From NCBI GenBank assembly GCA_036245525.1, contig BTPG01000004.1:228470709-228534708 (forward strand): DNA of 64,000 bases, read 5' to 3'. This DNA comes from Semisulcospira habei (taxonomy: Eukaryota > Mollusca > Gastropoda > Semisulcospiridae). The notes beneath the pieces were generated by a model that saw only the letters and a program-made list of their open reading frames with translations, searched no databases and was not told the DNA's origin. Shown here in pieces: positions 1-9,671 of the stretch (the stretch's first letter is position 1; every line of letters starts with the position of its first letter). A program made the position numbers and the translations under genes.

Positions 1-1490
1 AGGATTCTGTCATTTGCGGCGGATGAAGTGGGATGTATTCTGCCAAAGGATGCGTATGCTGAAATGTGTGAGGTTATGAGGAAGTTCGTTGAAATGACGT
101 CCAACCTGGTTGTTGTATCCGAGGCGAATCAAACGAACATGCTCCTCGCAGCATTCGGGGAGTATACGGTATATCTCCCCCACATACAGCATCAAAGATG
201 ACCCCCAGAAGCTTTGCCTCCTCAGCCACCTTAATTGGCACTCCGACAATACTCAGGTTAGGTTCTGGAAAATATTTCGTCTGGTTGGTAAAATGCACAT
301 AGAGTGTCCTGGAGGGCAGGAACTTGAATCTGTTGAGAAACACCCACAGTTGGATGCGATCAAGGCACAGTTCCAGCGCCTCTCAAGGGACGCAAGTCCT
401 TGACCTGGTGCACACAAAGCAAAGTCGTCCACAAACAAAGAGCATTCAGAATCATCCTTGATGGCCTTTACAATGTTATTAATTTTAATACTAAATAAAA
501 CAGGAGATAGAATGCTGCCCTGCAGGGACACCCATATTCTGTTCAAAGGAGTCGGAGAGGGTGGAGCCCACACGAACATGGAACGACCGGTTAGATAAAA
601 AAATTGTGAATAAAAACGGGCAGGTGTCCTATAAAACCCATGTCCAACAAGTCAGACATTATTCCATACTTCCAGGTACAACTGTAGTGTCATATGCCTT
701 CTCAAGATCGAAGAAAATTGCATAGACATGCTGCTTGTTGACAAAGCATTGCGGATTAACGACTCAAAGTGGACTAGATGGTCAGTTGTAGTACGGAAAC
801 GCCGGAAACCGCACTTGAGGTTGTGATGAGACCCTGTGACTCAAGATGCCACACCAGGCGGGAGTTGACCAGGCGTTCCATAGTTTTACATAAACACGAT
901 GTCAAAGCGATTGGCTGGTAGTTGCCCAGGTCGGAAGGATCCTTACCCAGCTTGGGGATTGGCACAACCACAGCCTGGCGCCAAGATGGCGGAAAATGAC
1001 AGGTTATCCAGAGACGGTTAAAGGCCTTGAGAAGTACAACTACAAGGAGTGATTCCTCAGGCAGATGTTTTAGGAGCTGATAGTGGATGGTATCTAGGCC
1101 AGCAGCAGAGTCATTACATTTCTGCAGGGCTTGCTGCAATTCTGAAAATGTAAAAGGTGCATTATAGTCTTCCGAGTTATCTGATTTAAGATCACAAGTA
1201 CACGACTCTCTCTTCTCCTTCTCTCTCTGGAAGAAAGGTGAATAATGCTCTGTTGAAGAATGATGGGCAATGGTGGAGGCAAGCAAACTGGCCACAGCCT
1301 TTTTATTCGTGACCAAACGGGCACCATCTCTAAGATGGCCGACAGAAGCCGAGCCACCCCTGCCCCTAATTCTTTGAACAGCCTTCCAGACTTTCTGGGA
1401 CAGAGTCCTAGAAGATAAAGATGAGACAAAACGTCACCAGGAAGCACGACGTTTAAAATGTAACAGGCTTTTGCCCTCTGTCTTTTAAAG
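1..1490 (-). pseudogene. Reverse transcriptase of LINE copy 1 (3' part, broken)
   Basis: The minus-strand frames carry RT landmarks in order. 1,316-774 gives the fingers region (SAAGLDTIHYQLLKHLP, then PPSWRQAVVVPIPKLGKDP and NYQPIALTS). 579-253 gives the palm with GSILSPVLFSIKINNIV and the catalytic LFVDDFALC. 343-74 gives a thumb-like stretch (EAKLLGVIFDA). At least two frameshifts separate these pieces, and the D-x-x-x-AFD region between about 774 and 579 is not in an open frame. The RT would reverse-transcribe the LINE RNA at a nicked genomic target. This copy cannot encode it. The C-terminus lies outside the window. Confidence 0.8.
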
Positions 1491-1491
1491 G

Positions 1492-2066
1492 TTAAAATAT
1501 TCGTTTGAGACGGAGTACGAAAAGCACGTCACTGAGCAGATTTGCACGTTTTTGGGCCTTGTGGCACTCTTCATTAAACCATGGTACTCTCGGATTCCAA
1601 GGGACTGATGTGGAAGTTTTAGGGATGGTTTCACCTGCCACGTCCAACAAAATAGAAGTAAAACAAGAAACAGGTTCTTCAGCTGACATGACCACCTCCT
1701 CTGTAAGACGAGACTGACAGAGGGAGGCGAACAGAGGCCAGTTAGCTTTCTTGAGATTCCAGCACCCCACCGGCGGATCCTCCCCACAGCTGACCGATGA
1801 CAGGACTACTGGAAAGTGGTCACTACCATACAGGTCGTCGTGAACCTTCCAGTCAAAGTCCAGCATAAGAGAAGAATCACACACAGTGAGGTCTAGAACA
1901 GAACTAGATTCTGAACTTGGGTTAGCTAGGTAGGCGCGCCATCGTTAAAGACACATACGTTAAGTTGAGAAAAAAACATCTTCTAACACCTGACCTCTGC
2001 CATCATAGTGGTCACTACCCCAAAAGTGAGCGTGACCGTTAAAATCTCCCATGAGAATAAAGGGAG
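1492..2066 (-). pseudogene. APE endonuclease, C-terminal half, LINE copy 1
   Basis: The minus-strand frame 1,884-1,492 contains LYGSDHFPVVLS, the SDH signature at the end of apurinic-endonuclease-like LINE nucleases. It is followed by the linker toward the RT (VPWNPRVPWFNEECHKAQK). 2,066-1,885 is frameshifted. The N-terminal half lies beyond the SINE-like insertion at 2,067-2,442. Copy 2 at about 49,660-50,150 shows the same domain uninterrupted across the insertion point, reading FILMGDSNGHAHL. Confidence 0.8.
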
Positions 2067-2442
2067 ATTGATTGATTGTATATTGCTTAATGTCCCGACA
2101 GCAACAAGACTTTCTCAGGACGTGCCTGCACTGCTTGTGAAAAAAACCAACTAAACAGAATACTGAATGTATGTCGCCAGCCGGTCTAATACGTTAAATA
2201 AACCTACGACATGGAGCCTAAGACCATTTAGCAACACACATCCAATATCAAGAGCTACAGGCAGTGCAGACAGTAGGGAGAGTTTTAAAAGGAAAACACA
2301 GGTGAATGGACCAAGGGTAGACAGAAACACATGCCCCAGAATAGAAGGGAAAACCCACCCTGTGAGGCTGACCAGGGTGACCCGGGGAACTAAAACGTAG
2401 TTAACCCCACCCAAGTCCCCCAGGGCAGACCCGGGTGGGGGA
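2067..2442 (-). mobile_element. SINE-like family A, copy 1
   Basis: A 376-bp insertion with perfect 14-bp target duplications (gagaataaagggag at 2,053-2,066 and 2,443-2,456). In sense (minus) orientation it starts CCCCCACCCGGGTCTG and ends GGGACATTAAGCAATA followed by an (AATC)n tail. The simple-repeat tail and the TSD length indicate LINE-mediated retroposition. I see no convincing Pol III A/B boxes, so 'SINE' is provisional. Four further copies lie in this window. Confidence 0.85.
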
Positions 2443-2811
2443 GAGAATAAAGGGAGGGGGCAGCTGATCTATTAAGTTAAAAATATCATTACTACAGACC
2501 CGCAGGGACGGTGGTACATAAACACTACGCCTGAAGACAAGTGTCGATGCTAACGGGGCTACATAAAATTTGGCTACTAATGAGGGGCTACTAATGAGGA
2601 GAGCCACTCCACCCGAGCGCCTCTCTGAATCAGAGCCTTTATGGATAGCGTTAAAACCATTAAAAGACACAGGGTCAGAAGTCTTCAGGTAAGTCTCCTG
2701 AAGAGATATTACAGAAGGGTTATAGGACTTGACTAAAAGATGTAACTCCTCAAAGTTAGCGTGAAAACACGACAATTCCACTGAAGCAGAGAGTCCATGA
2801 TTATGTCTTGT
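2443..2811 (-). pseudogene. APE endonuclease, N-terminal part, LINE copy 1
   Basis: The minus-strand frame shows LQWNC at the domain start, then NPSVISLQETYLKTSDPVSF (the catalytic QET glutamate motif), RRSGGVALLIS, and VYVPPSLRVCSN. It is cut at PPFIL by the SINE-like insertion, and the following catalytic GDSN-type motif lies across it. It would nick target DNA. The reading frame upstream is interrupted by the CR1/L2-group insertion that ends at about 2,812. Confidence 0.8.
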
Positions 2812-2929
2812 ATAATAACAATAATAATAAATAATACATAGTTCTTGTATAGCGCTGTTCTCCAGGAAAACACTGGACTCACTGCGCATGCACAACCTTC
2901 TCTCAGACACACGCACAATTATACACTAC

Positions 2930-4050
2930 TTTAAGCCACCCCATCCCGTCCCAACACCTTACATTCACTTCCTCTAGGATCAGAATAAAAGGCAGTCAGT
3001 CAACAGTTAGCTAAAGATAAGCTAAGTGTTAAATGCCTGACAGAAAAGAAAAGTCTTTAAGTGAGCTTTGAACTGTGACAATGTGGGCAGACTCCGCATT
3101 TCAGTTGGTTGAGAGTTCCACACACTTGGGGCTAAAAAGGTGAAAGAACGCTCCCCGACAGTTTTCATGTTAAGCTTCAAGATTTTAAAAAGTTTTTCAC
3201 TGGAGGAACAGAGGGTGTGTGATGGCTGATAAACAGACAGCTTGGCAGAAAGGTACGGCGGGAGAGATCCGTCAAAGTGCCGATAGGCAAAAGTTGCAAT
3301 TTTGTACTGGCAGCGGAATTTTACGGGCAGCCAGTGCAGCTGCTTCAGTAGAAGCCTAACGTGGTCTCTCTTTCGTTTCTTCAAGATGAGATGCGCCACA
3401 TTGTTTTGAATCATCTGCATGCATGAAATCTGATCCGCCGGTAAACCTGCCAGTACAGAATTGCAATAATCGAGCCTGGACGTAATGAATGCATTTACAA
3501 GTCTTGACGCCGCACTTTCTGTGAGATACGGTCTGAGGAAAGAAATTCTGCGCAGCTCAAGAAAACCAGCTCGGCAACGCTACTGATATGATCATGCATG
3601 AAGAGCGTTGAATCAATCTTCACACCCAGATATTTGACACAGTTCTGGAAGGGAACGCTGCAGCCACCAATGTTTGCAAACTCGCCGTCAATCAGACTAA
3701 GGCGAGACTGAGAGCCAGCAGGCATGACTTCGGTTTTGTCAGTGCTAAGCTTAAGTTTGTTGCTAGTCATCCAGGACACGATGTCGTCTATACAACACTG
3801 TACGCTCATCTTAGCGGAGCTGAAATGGCTAGGCACGCTACTTCTTGACAATTCAGTATCGTCAGCATACTTGTGAAAATCACACCCATGGGCAGCAATT
3901 ACATCAGAGGTTGTGAATATAGAGTGAACTAAACAGGCCCTAATACGGAGCCCTGAGGGACTCCACACAACAAAAGACTAGAAGCAGATAGCTGGCCATT
4001 AACAATAACAGCAGGAGAACGATCCTTAACTATGAAGTAAACCAGGCCAG
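2930..4050 (-). pseudogene. CR1/L2-group RT, C-terminal part
   Basis: Minus-strand pieces: 3,968-3,495 has the catalytic palm FHKYADDTELS, then the conserved SNKLKLSTDKTEVM and CVKYLGVKIDS. 3,420-3,022 has the C-terminal region typical of CR1/L2 ORF2 (LLLKQLHWLPVKFRCQYK, SVWNSQPTEMRSLPTLSQFK), ending in a stop at about 3,022. A frameshift near 3,495-3,420 separates them. Sequence 2,930-3,021 is 3' UTR. The rest of the palm is beyond the SINE-like insertion at 4,051-4,400. Confidence 0.8.
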
Positions 4051-4400
4051 ATTGATTGATTGTACATTGCTTAACATCCCAACAGCAACAAGACTTTTTC
4101 AGGACGTGCCTGCACCGCTTGTGAAAAAAATAAATAAACAGAATATTAAATGTATATCGCCAGCTGGTCTAATTCGCTAAATAAACCTAAGACCATTTAG
4201 CAACACACATCCAATATCAAGAGCTACAGGCAGCGCAGACAGTAGGGAGAGTTTTAAAAAAAAAATAGAGGTGAATGGACCAAGGGTTGACAGAAACACA
4301 TGCCCCAGAATAGAGGGGAAAACCCACCCTGTGGTGACCCTGGGAACTAAAAAGTAGCTAACCCCACCCAAGTCCACCAGGGCAGACCCGGGTGGGGGTG
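4051..4400 (-). mobile_element. SINE-like family A, copy 2
   Basis: A 350-bp copy of the same family, with the (AATC)n tail on the left and CCCCCACCCGGGTCTG at the right. Target duplications of 11 bp (aaccaggccag) lie at 4,040-4,050 and 4,401-4,411. It interrupts the RT palm of the CR1/L2-group LINE, between ...GTALAWF and the YADD region. Confidence 0.85.
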
Positions 4401-4968
4401 AACCAGGCCAGGGCGGTACCACGGATGCCAAAGGTCACCTCTAACCTCTTCAGCAAAACAGAATGATCGAGCGTGTCGAATGCTGCACTGAGATCCAGCA
4501 AAGCAATGAGAGAGACAAGTCTCTCATCTGCTTTCACTAGCAGACCATCCAAGACGCTCAACACAGCAGTCTCCATGCTGTGATCCTTTCTGTATGCTGA
4601 CTGATGCATTTCTAAAAGACCGTTTCCAGACAAATGGCTTTGTAGCTGCTTCAAAACAACCTCCAAAATCTTTGAAAGAAACGTAAGGTTAGAGACAGGT
4701 CTAAAATGCTTCAAGTCGTTTGGGTCCAGTTAAGGCTTTTTCAAGAGTGGTGTCACAACAGCATGTTTAAACTGAGTAGGCACTTCACCTATAGAGAGAG
4801 AGAGAGGCATTAACTATGGTGGTAATCAGTGGGAGGAGATCATTGATACACTGTTTTATGAGGGACGTGGGCAAGGGATCAAGCACACAGCTCTTTGTTG
4901 GTGACTTCATAATAAGTTCACGGATCTCCTGCTCAGTCACTGGCTCGAAACGAGACAGTGAAGGGCCA
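4401..4968 (-). pseudogene. CR1/L2-group RT, fingers and palm start
   Basis: The minus-strand frame 4,714-4,401 carries FRPVSNLTFLSKILE, then HQSAYRKDHSMETA and the catalytic ALLDLSAAFDTLDH. Upstream, 4,968-4,785 carries SRFEPVTEQEIRELIMKSP and the start of the fingers. The two are out of frame with each other near 4,720-4,790. The left flank is the SINE-like copy at 4,051 and the right flank the copy at 4,969. Confidence 0.8.
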
Positions 4969-5364
4969 AAAATTGATTGATTGATTGTACATTGCTTAAC
5001 GTCCCGACAGCAACAAGACTTTCTCAGGACGTGCCTGCACTGCTTGTGAAAAAAAACCCAACTAAACAGAATATTGAATGTATGTCGCCAGCCGGTCCAA
5101 TACATTAAATAAACCTACAACATGGGGCCTAAATAAAGCTAAGACCATTTAGCAACACACATCCAATATCAAGAGCTACAGGCAGTGCAGGCAGTAGGGA
5201 GAGTTTAAAAAAGGAAAATACAGGTGAATGGACCAAGGGTAGACAGAAACACATGCCCCAGAATAGAAGGGAAAACCCACCCCATGGGGCTGACCAGGGT
5301 GACCCTGGGAACTAAAAAGTAGTTAACCCCACCCAAATCCCCCAGGGCAGACCCGGGCGGGGGG
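4969..5364 (-). mobile_element. SINE-like family A, copy 3
   Basis: A 396-bp copy with 12-bp target duplications (agtgaagggcca at 4,957-4,968 and 5,365-5,376). It has the same orientation and tail as copies 1 and 2. It splits the endonuclease-RT linker of the CR1/L2-group LINE. Confidence 0.85.
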
Positions 5365-6650
5365 AGTGAAGGGCCATTATACACACCAAAAGTAGGGGGA
5401 TCACATGAACAAGAGTCTAGTTCAGAGCGGATGTGCTTAATCTTATCCGAGAAAAAGTCACAGAAACGTTGTGGAAGGACATGGCTTGGCACATCCGTTG
5501 GAATGGGCGTGGTACGGGGCTTGCCCTGCAGCTCACTGAACACTGAGAACAGTTGCTAGGACGACGAGCTGGAGTCGATCTTGTCCTGGTAAAACTGTCT
5601 CCTGGCAGACTGTATGACTGCTGTAACTTAGGTCCTCACTTTCACGTAGATCTGTCTGTGGACAGTCAGACCAGTCCGTCTCCAATGACACTCCACGCGT
5701 CTCCATCGGCGGCGAGCTTCTCTGACGTCATCGGATAACCATGGGGTGGATGGTCGGTCCCTCACCAGCCTGGTGACAAACGGGGCGCGTCGGTCGAGCA
5801 CCTGTCTAAGCCCGTTGTTGTAGGCGTCCACGAGCTGCTCAGGCTCCAATGTAGGTGTCTGACACACATCTGTAGCTGCTGCCATCTCCTTTACCTGGGC
5901 CTGAAAATCTGCGGACGAAATATTGCGAATGTTTCGTGACGTCACGAGTCGTTTACGGGGGCGAGGTCTGGTAACTGCAATAGTGCAAGCGACGACACTG
6001 TGATTGGAAAAACCAGGATAGTACTGCACTGATCTATGGGACAACATGCTGCCCTTGCTATGGACCACCGCCCAGTCAAGCGTGTGGCCACGCTTATGTG
6101 TAGGGACGCCAACAAGCTGTGCCAGATTGTGATCGCTCAGCATCGTCTTCAGACGGCTCACCTGGCAGTCAGTACTGTCATCAGAATGGAAGTTAAAGTC
6201 ACCTAGGATGGAGAAATCGCAACACAAGTTCACGTATCGGGACATCAGCTCTGGGAATTCCCGAAGAAAAATGGAATCAGTCAGTTTATTGTGCCTACTC
6301 GGTGGCGGCCGGTAGAGGCACACAAGGGAAATGGAGGTCAGACTCACTGAAAGTTTAAGCTCAACAGCCTCCATCGATGTAAATTCAAGTGGTCTTAAAG
6401 AAACGTTGCAAAAAAGAGCTGACCTGATGACAAAACCGATGCCACCTCCTCTCGATCCAGTGCGGGGAAACGATCTGAAATCGTATCCCGCCGGGGTTAG
6501 AATAGCGACACAGGCCTCATCTCCCTACAGACAATATCACAATATCAGCGTCGTGGTCAAGGATCAAGTCATGAATTTCAGAGGCTTTCTGATGAACAGA
6601 CTGCACATTTAAAGACAGTACCTTTATGTTGTTGCGTCTGTGTGTTTGTT
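5365..6650 (-). pseudogene. CR1/L2-group APE endonuclease and linker
   Basis: The minus-strand frame 6,374-5,628 (248 codons) shows VCLYRPPPSRHNKLTDSIFL, then DFSILGDFNFHSDD (catalytic D and N), GHTLDWAVV, and FSNHSVVACTI (the final SDH-type motif, here NHS). The N-terminal part at 6,612-6,400 reads IKVLSLNVQSVHQKASEI in a shifted frame. The linker at 5,627-5,377 includes PQRFCDFFSDKIKHIRSEL. Frameshifts near 6,380 and 5,600 inactivate it. Confidence 0.8.
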
Positions 6651-6712
6651 TACGAACGCCGCCGCTAGTGTCTGCATTATCAGTAAAGGTGCACCAATCT
6701 GTAGTGCACGGA

Positions 6713-7056
6713 GGTGAGAGGTGGGGGTAAAAAGTTTCTTCCCCCCTTTTCTTTTGCTTTGGAAGGAGTAGAAGAAACAGAGGGGGCCGGCATATTTGTT
6801 TTGAAGGGGGACATCAGTGTCCCCCCTCTGGGCCCGTGCGCACAGCGGTCTGCGTTTTCTGGGACTTCTGGTTTTGGTCAGCAGCCTTAGAAGGCTGACC
6901 AGAGCAAAAAGTCTTTGTAGCTGACAGATTGACAGGCTGGGTGGGGCCTGAGGCTTAGGGGCAGCAGAAGGCAGTGCTACCAGACGGGCAGCGTCAGCCT
7001 TTTGCATTCCCTGGCTCCTCATCACCACTGGAGGAGGGTTACTCTCCAGGTGCTAG
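6713..7056 (-). pseudogene. ORF1 C-terminal segment of LINE copy 1
   Basis: The minus-strand sequence matches ORF1 of copy 2 (50,420-51,010) in order: QGMQKADA, LPSAAPKPQAPP, RSPRKRRPLCARAQRGDT. It is bounded by the CR1/L2-group insertion on the left and by the esterase-type LINE on the right (about 7,057). It is proline- and basic-rich, with no recognisable fold in this piece. Confidence 0.65.
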
Positions 7057-7069
7057 AGGATGATCCGAG

Positions 7070-8365
7070 GTGGGGCGATTCACATGCGAACACTGTGCAA
7101 AAGTCTTCATGGACGACCGCACACAAGAAGAAATCGAGTCGGCCATTTTAATAGCCACCCCAGGCATACACAGCCAACAACCCCCTGCCATGCAGCACAC
7201 GGCCGAGATGTCAGCCCTGGCTGCCAACACGAAGACACCGTGCGACCTGCTGCGTAACTTGGAAGAGGCGCTTGGCAATCTTGCAACACAGGTGGCCACC
7301 TTACAAACCTCACATGAGGAGAGTAAGGCTACCATCTCTTCCCTAAAGGTGAGGTTAGCCAGCCGTGACACCAGCCACAAACCTGCGCCCCTTCGCTCAC
7401 GCTGGCCGACCAGTATGAGCCCTCACACCTTAACCTCCCCCGCGCCCCGTGACCCCCGACAACAGCCAACCCCCAGCGGAGCGCACACGTCACGACAGCG
7501 CCGGCAGCGGTAACACCACCAGAAGCGAGAGCAGCGAAGTCAGCCTGGGGCCTGAATGGAAAACAGCGGAGTGGATCGACAACAACCCCGCACCGATTGT
7601 CTTGATTCTGCACGACTCTGTGCTGAACAGGATCGACTCAGACCGCCTGGGACACTCCTACGGCCTGAAGGTGACTAAAGAGAGGGCCTACACCGCCGAA
7701 CAGGTCCAGAACTACGCCGTCAACAGTGCCAGCCAGAGTGAACCTGAGGCGGTTCTGCTTCACACTGGCATCAACAACCTAAAGACGGAAAGTGCGGAGG
7801 ATGCCAGCTCCAAACTCATAGCGACTACTCTCGACCTCATGGACCTGCACCCCCGCAGCGCTATCATCATCTCAAGGGTAGTGCCGACCAACCACTCTGA
7901 CCTGCAAGCCAAGAGGGAGCTGTTCAACGCCTTGGTATTTGCAGGTCTTCAGGGCAACGACAGGGTCTCCTTCCTTAGCCATGAGAACTTGTCGGGAAGA
8001 AGGAACCTGTATGACGGCCCCATCCACCTGTCAGAAAGTGGGGCCAGCTTGCTAGAGGCCAACGTCGGCCGCCACCTCAAGTCCCGGCTGTGGCACACCT
8101 CGAAATAGAAGCGACGCCACAGCAGGAACCACCAGCCAGCCAGCAGCAGCAGGAGGAGGACAAGCAGCAGAACCAGCACAAAGAGCGACACCAGCCCCAC
8201 AACTACCGACGACACTACACCAAGCCACGACACTGGGGACCACGACACTACAGGCCTCTTCCACGCCACCACCGCTACAACAAACAGGAGGAGCAGCGCT
8301 ACAACCACAGAGACCGCGACTACGACGACCGTTGGGCCGAGACCACCTACCAGGAACGACCGTGA
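7070..8365 (+). pseudogene. Esterase/SGNH-type ORF1 protein, frameshifted
   Basis: Three overlapping frames are needed. 7,070-7,513 begins RFTCEHCAKVFMD (a CxxC pair, probably the tail of a PHD-type finger) followed by a heptad-like stretch NLEEALGNLATQVATLQ. 7,449-8,108 is SGNH-hydrolase-like: IVLILHDSVLNRID (nucleophile-serine block), LLHTGINNLKTES (GxND-like block) and DGPIHLSESGASLL (D-x-x-H block). 8,090-8,365 is a Q/R/H-rich basic tail. Family knowledge suggests RNA or lipid binding during retroposition, and the enzymatic role is unproven. The glycine before the serine is replaced by histidine. The start codon is missing because of truncation. Confidence 0.65.
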
Positions 8366-8810
8366 CAGCACTACGCTGACGACCGGCAGAACTCCGGGTA
8401 CCTACCAGCAGCCTCCAGGACGCATCGGCTACAGAGGCCGGCGTGACGACCGAGAGAGTTTCTACAGGCGATAGACAACCTACCCGTCAGGTCTGTATAG
8501 ATACATGCTCCATCTCACATTGTTTACCGCTACCATTTCATCTTGACATACTAACTTACTAATGCCTACTAACCTAATGAGGAGTATGATCGTTATATGT
8601 AGGTAAGGCACTACAGCGAACATCTTTGTTCACCTTGCATATTACTAATGTTTCACTTACTTACTCACCGTAACCCACATCTATTACTTAATTTCATACC
8701 ATATTCTACGGATGTCTCTGTGACTCGTTTTGTAAGCTACTATGAGAATGTTATGCTGTGTAACTAACCCTTCGATTACTTGTAGATGCACTGTATGTTG
8801 CATAGGATAT
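8366..8810 (+). other. ORF1-ORF2 spacer of esterase-type LINE
   Basis: AT-rich, without a coding signal. An upstream in-frame ATG exists at 8,742, but the endonuclease similarity starts after the ATG at 8,811. Confidence 0.4.
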
Positions 8811-9671
8811 ATGACAAAAAAGTACCTTCAGAGTCTGTCATGGAACATCAAGGGGCTAAAGGAGACAACAGACGGACTAAGAATAAACAAACTCGTAGAA
8901 CCTGAAGTAACCAGAAGACTTGAAAGATATGACATAATATTCCTACAAGTACAAGAAACCCATCAAGACGATAGTTGTGAACGTCCGTTCCGGGATTCTC
9001 GAGCGCTTTATCATTCCACAGACAAAAAAAGGGGAAGATCACACAAAGCCTTGGGCGGCATACTAGTACTGATCAAAGAAAGCCTACGAGAGAGCGTCAA
9101 ATGTCTGCCATGTAGCAACAGCGACATTGTTTGGCTCCAAATTAAAATGGACGAAACACGCGAGACACTATACACCGGCAGTGTATACATCCCCCCCCCC
9201 CCCCTCCCTGAAAACTCCACATACGGCAGAGACCATACCGCGGGTATCTGGGTTAAACTACAGCAGGATATTGATTACTTCTCGTCATCCGGCAACATTA
9301 TAATCTGCGGAGATTTTAACGCCAGGACGGGTTCGCAGTCCGACTTCATCCACCTAGACAGCGTAGGAAACCAAAACCATCTGCCGGAACACTACCAGTT
9401 TGATAACATACATGCCAGAACATCCATGGATGCCACGGTCCACAAATACGGCAGGCGGCTAACGAATATATGTCTGGAAAGCAACCTCTTCATCCTAAAC
9501 TGTCGGACCCTTGGCGACCTGACAGGTAGATTGACCTGTCACACGCCACAGGGGAGTAGCGTTGTCGACTACTTTGTTTGCAGCCAGCAGCTCTCCGTGG
9601 ACGTAGTGAAGCTCACTGTTAAAGATCTAACACCGTACTCAGACCACTGCCCGCTAGAACTCAGGATATAA
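8811..9671 (+). pseudogene. APE endonuclease of esterase-type LINE ORF2
   Basis: An open frame of about 287 codons from ATG 8,811 to a stop at 9,669-9,671. Domain motifs in order: LQSLSWNIKGLKE (N-terminal strand and catalytic N), IIFLQVQETHQDD (catalytic E), KALGGILVLIK, NIIICGDFNARTGSQ (catalytic D and N), SVVDYFVCS, and PYSDHCPLELRI (catalytic SDH). All key residues are present. The stop after the SDH motif separates it from the RT. An 11-base C run at about 9,191-9,201 may be a slippage site. Confidence 0.85.

Larger units (their letters stand above)
2812..6712 (-). mobile_element. CR1/L2-group LINE inserted in LINE copy 1
   Basis: A LINE of about 3.15 kb (without two internal SINE-like copies) on the minus strand. 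Its 3' end has GCGCTATACAAGAACTATG followed by an ATT-rich tail at about 2,860-2,812. Its 5' edge is about 6,712. The flanking Jockey-group sequence joins cleanly across it when compared with copy 2 at about 50,421-50,430 (tcttatgtggggg). No clear target duplication is visible, which is common for this group. Only one ORF (endonuclease-RT) is recognised. Confidence 0.75.

Noticed and set aside
7949..8371. Leu/Val-rich minus-strand frame resembling a membrane protein
   Set aside because: Antisense of the Gln/His/Arg-rich ORF1 tail.
9191..9201. Programmed frameshift site at a C run
   Set aside because: The endonuclease frame reads straight through, and the element is already broken elsewhere.
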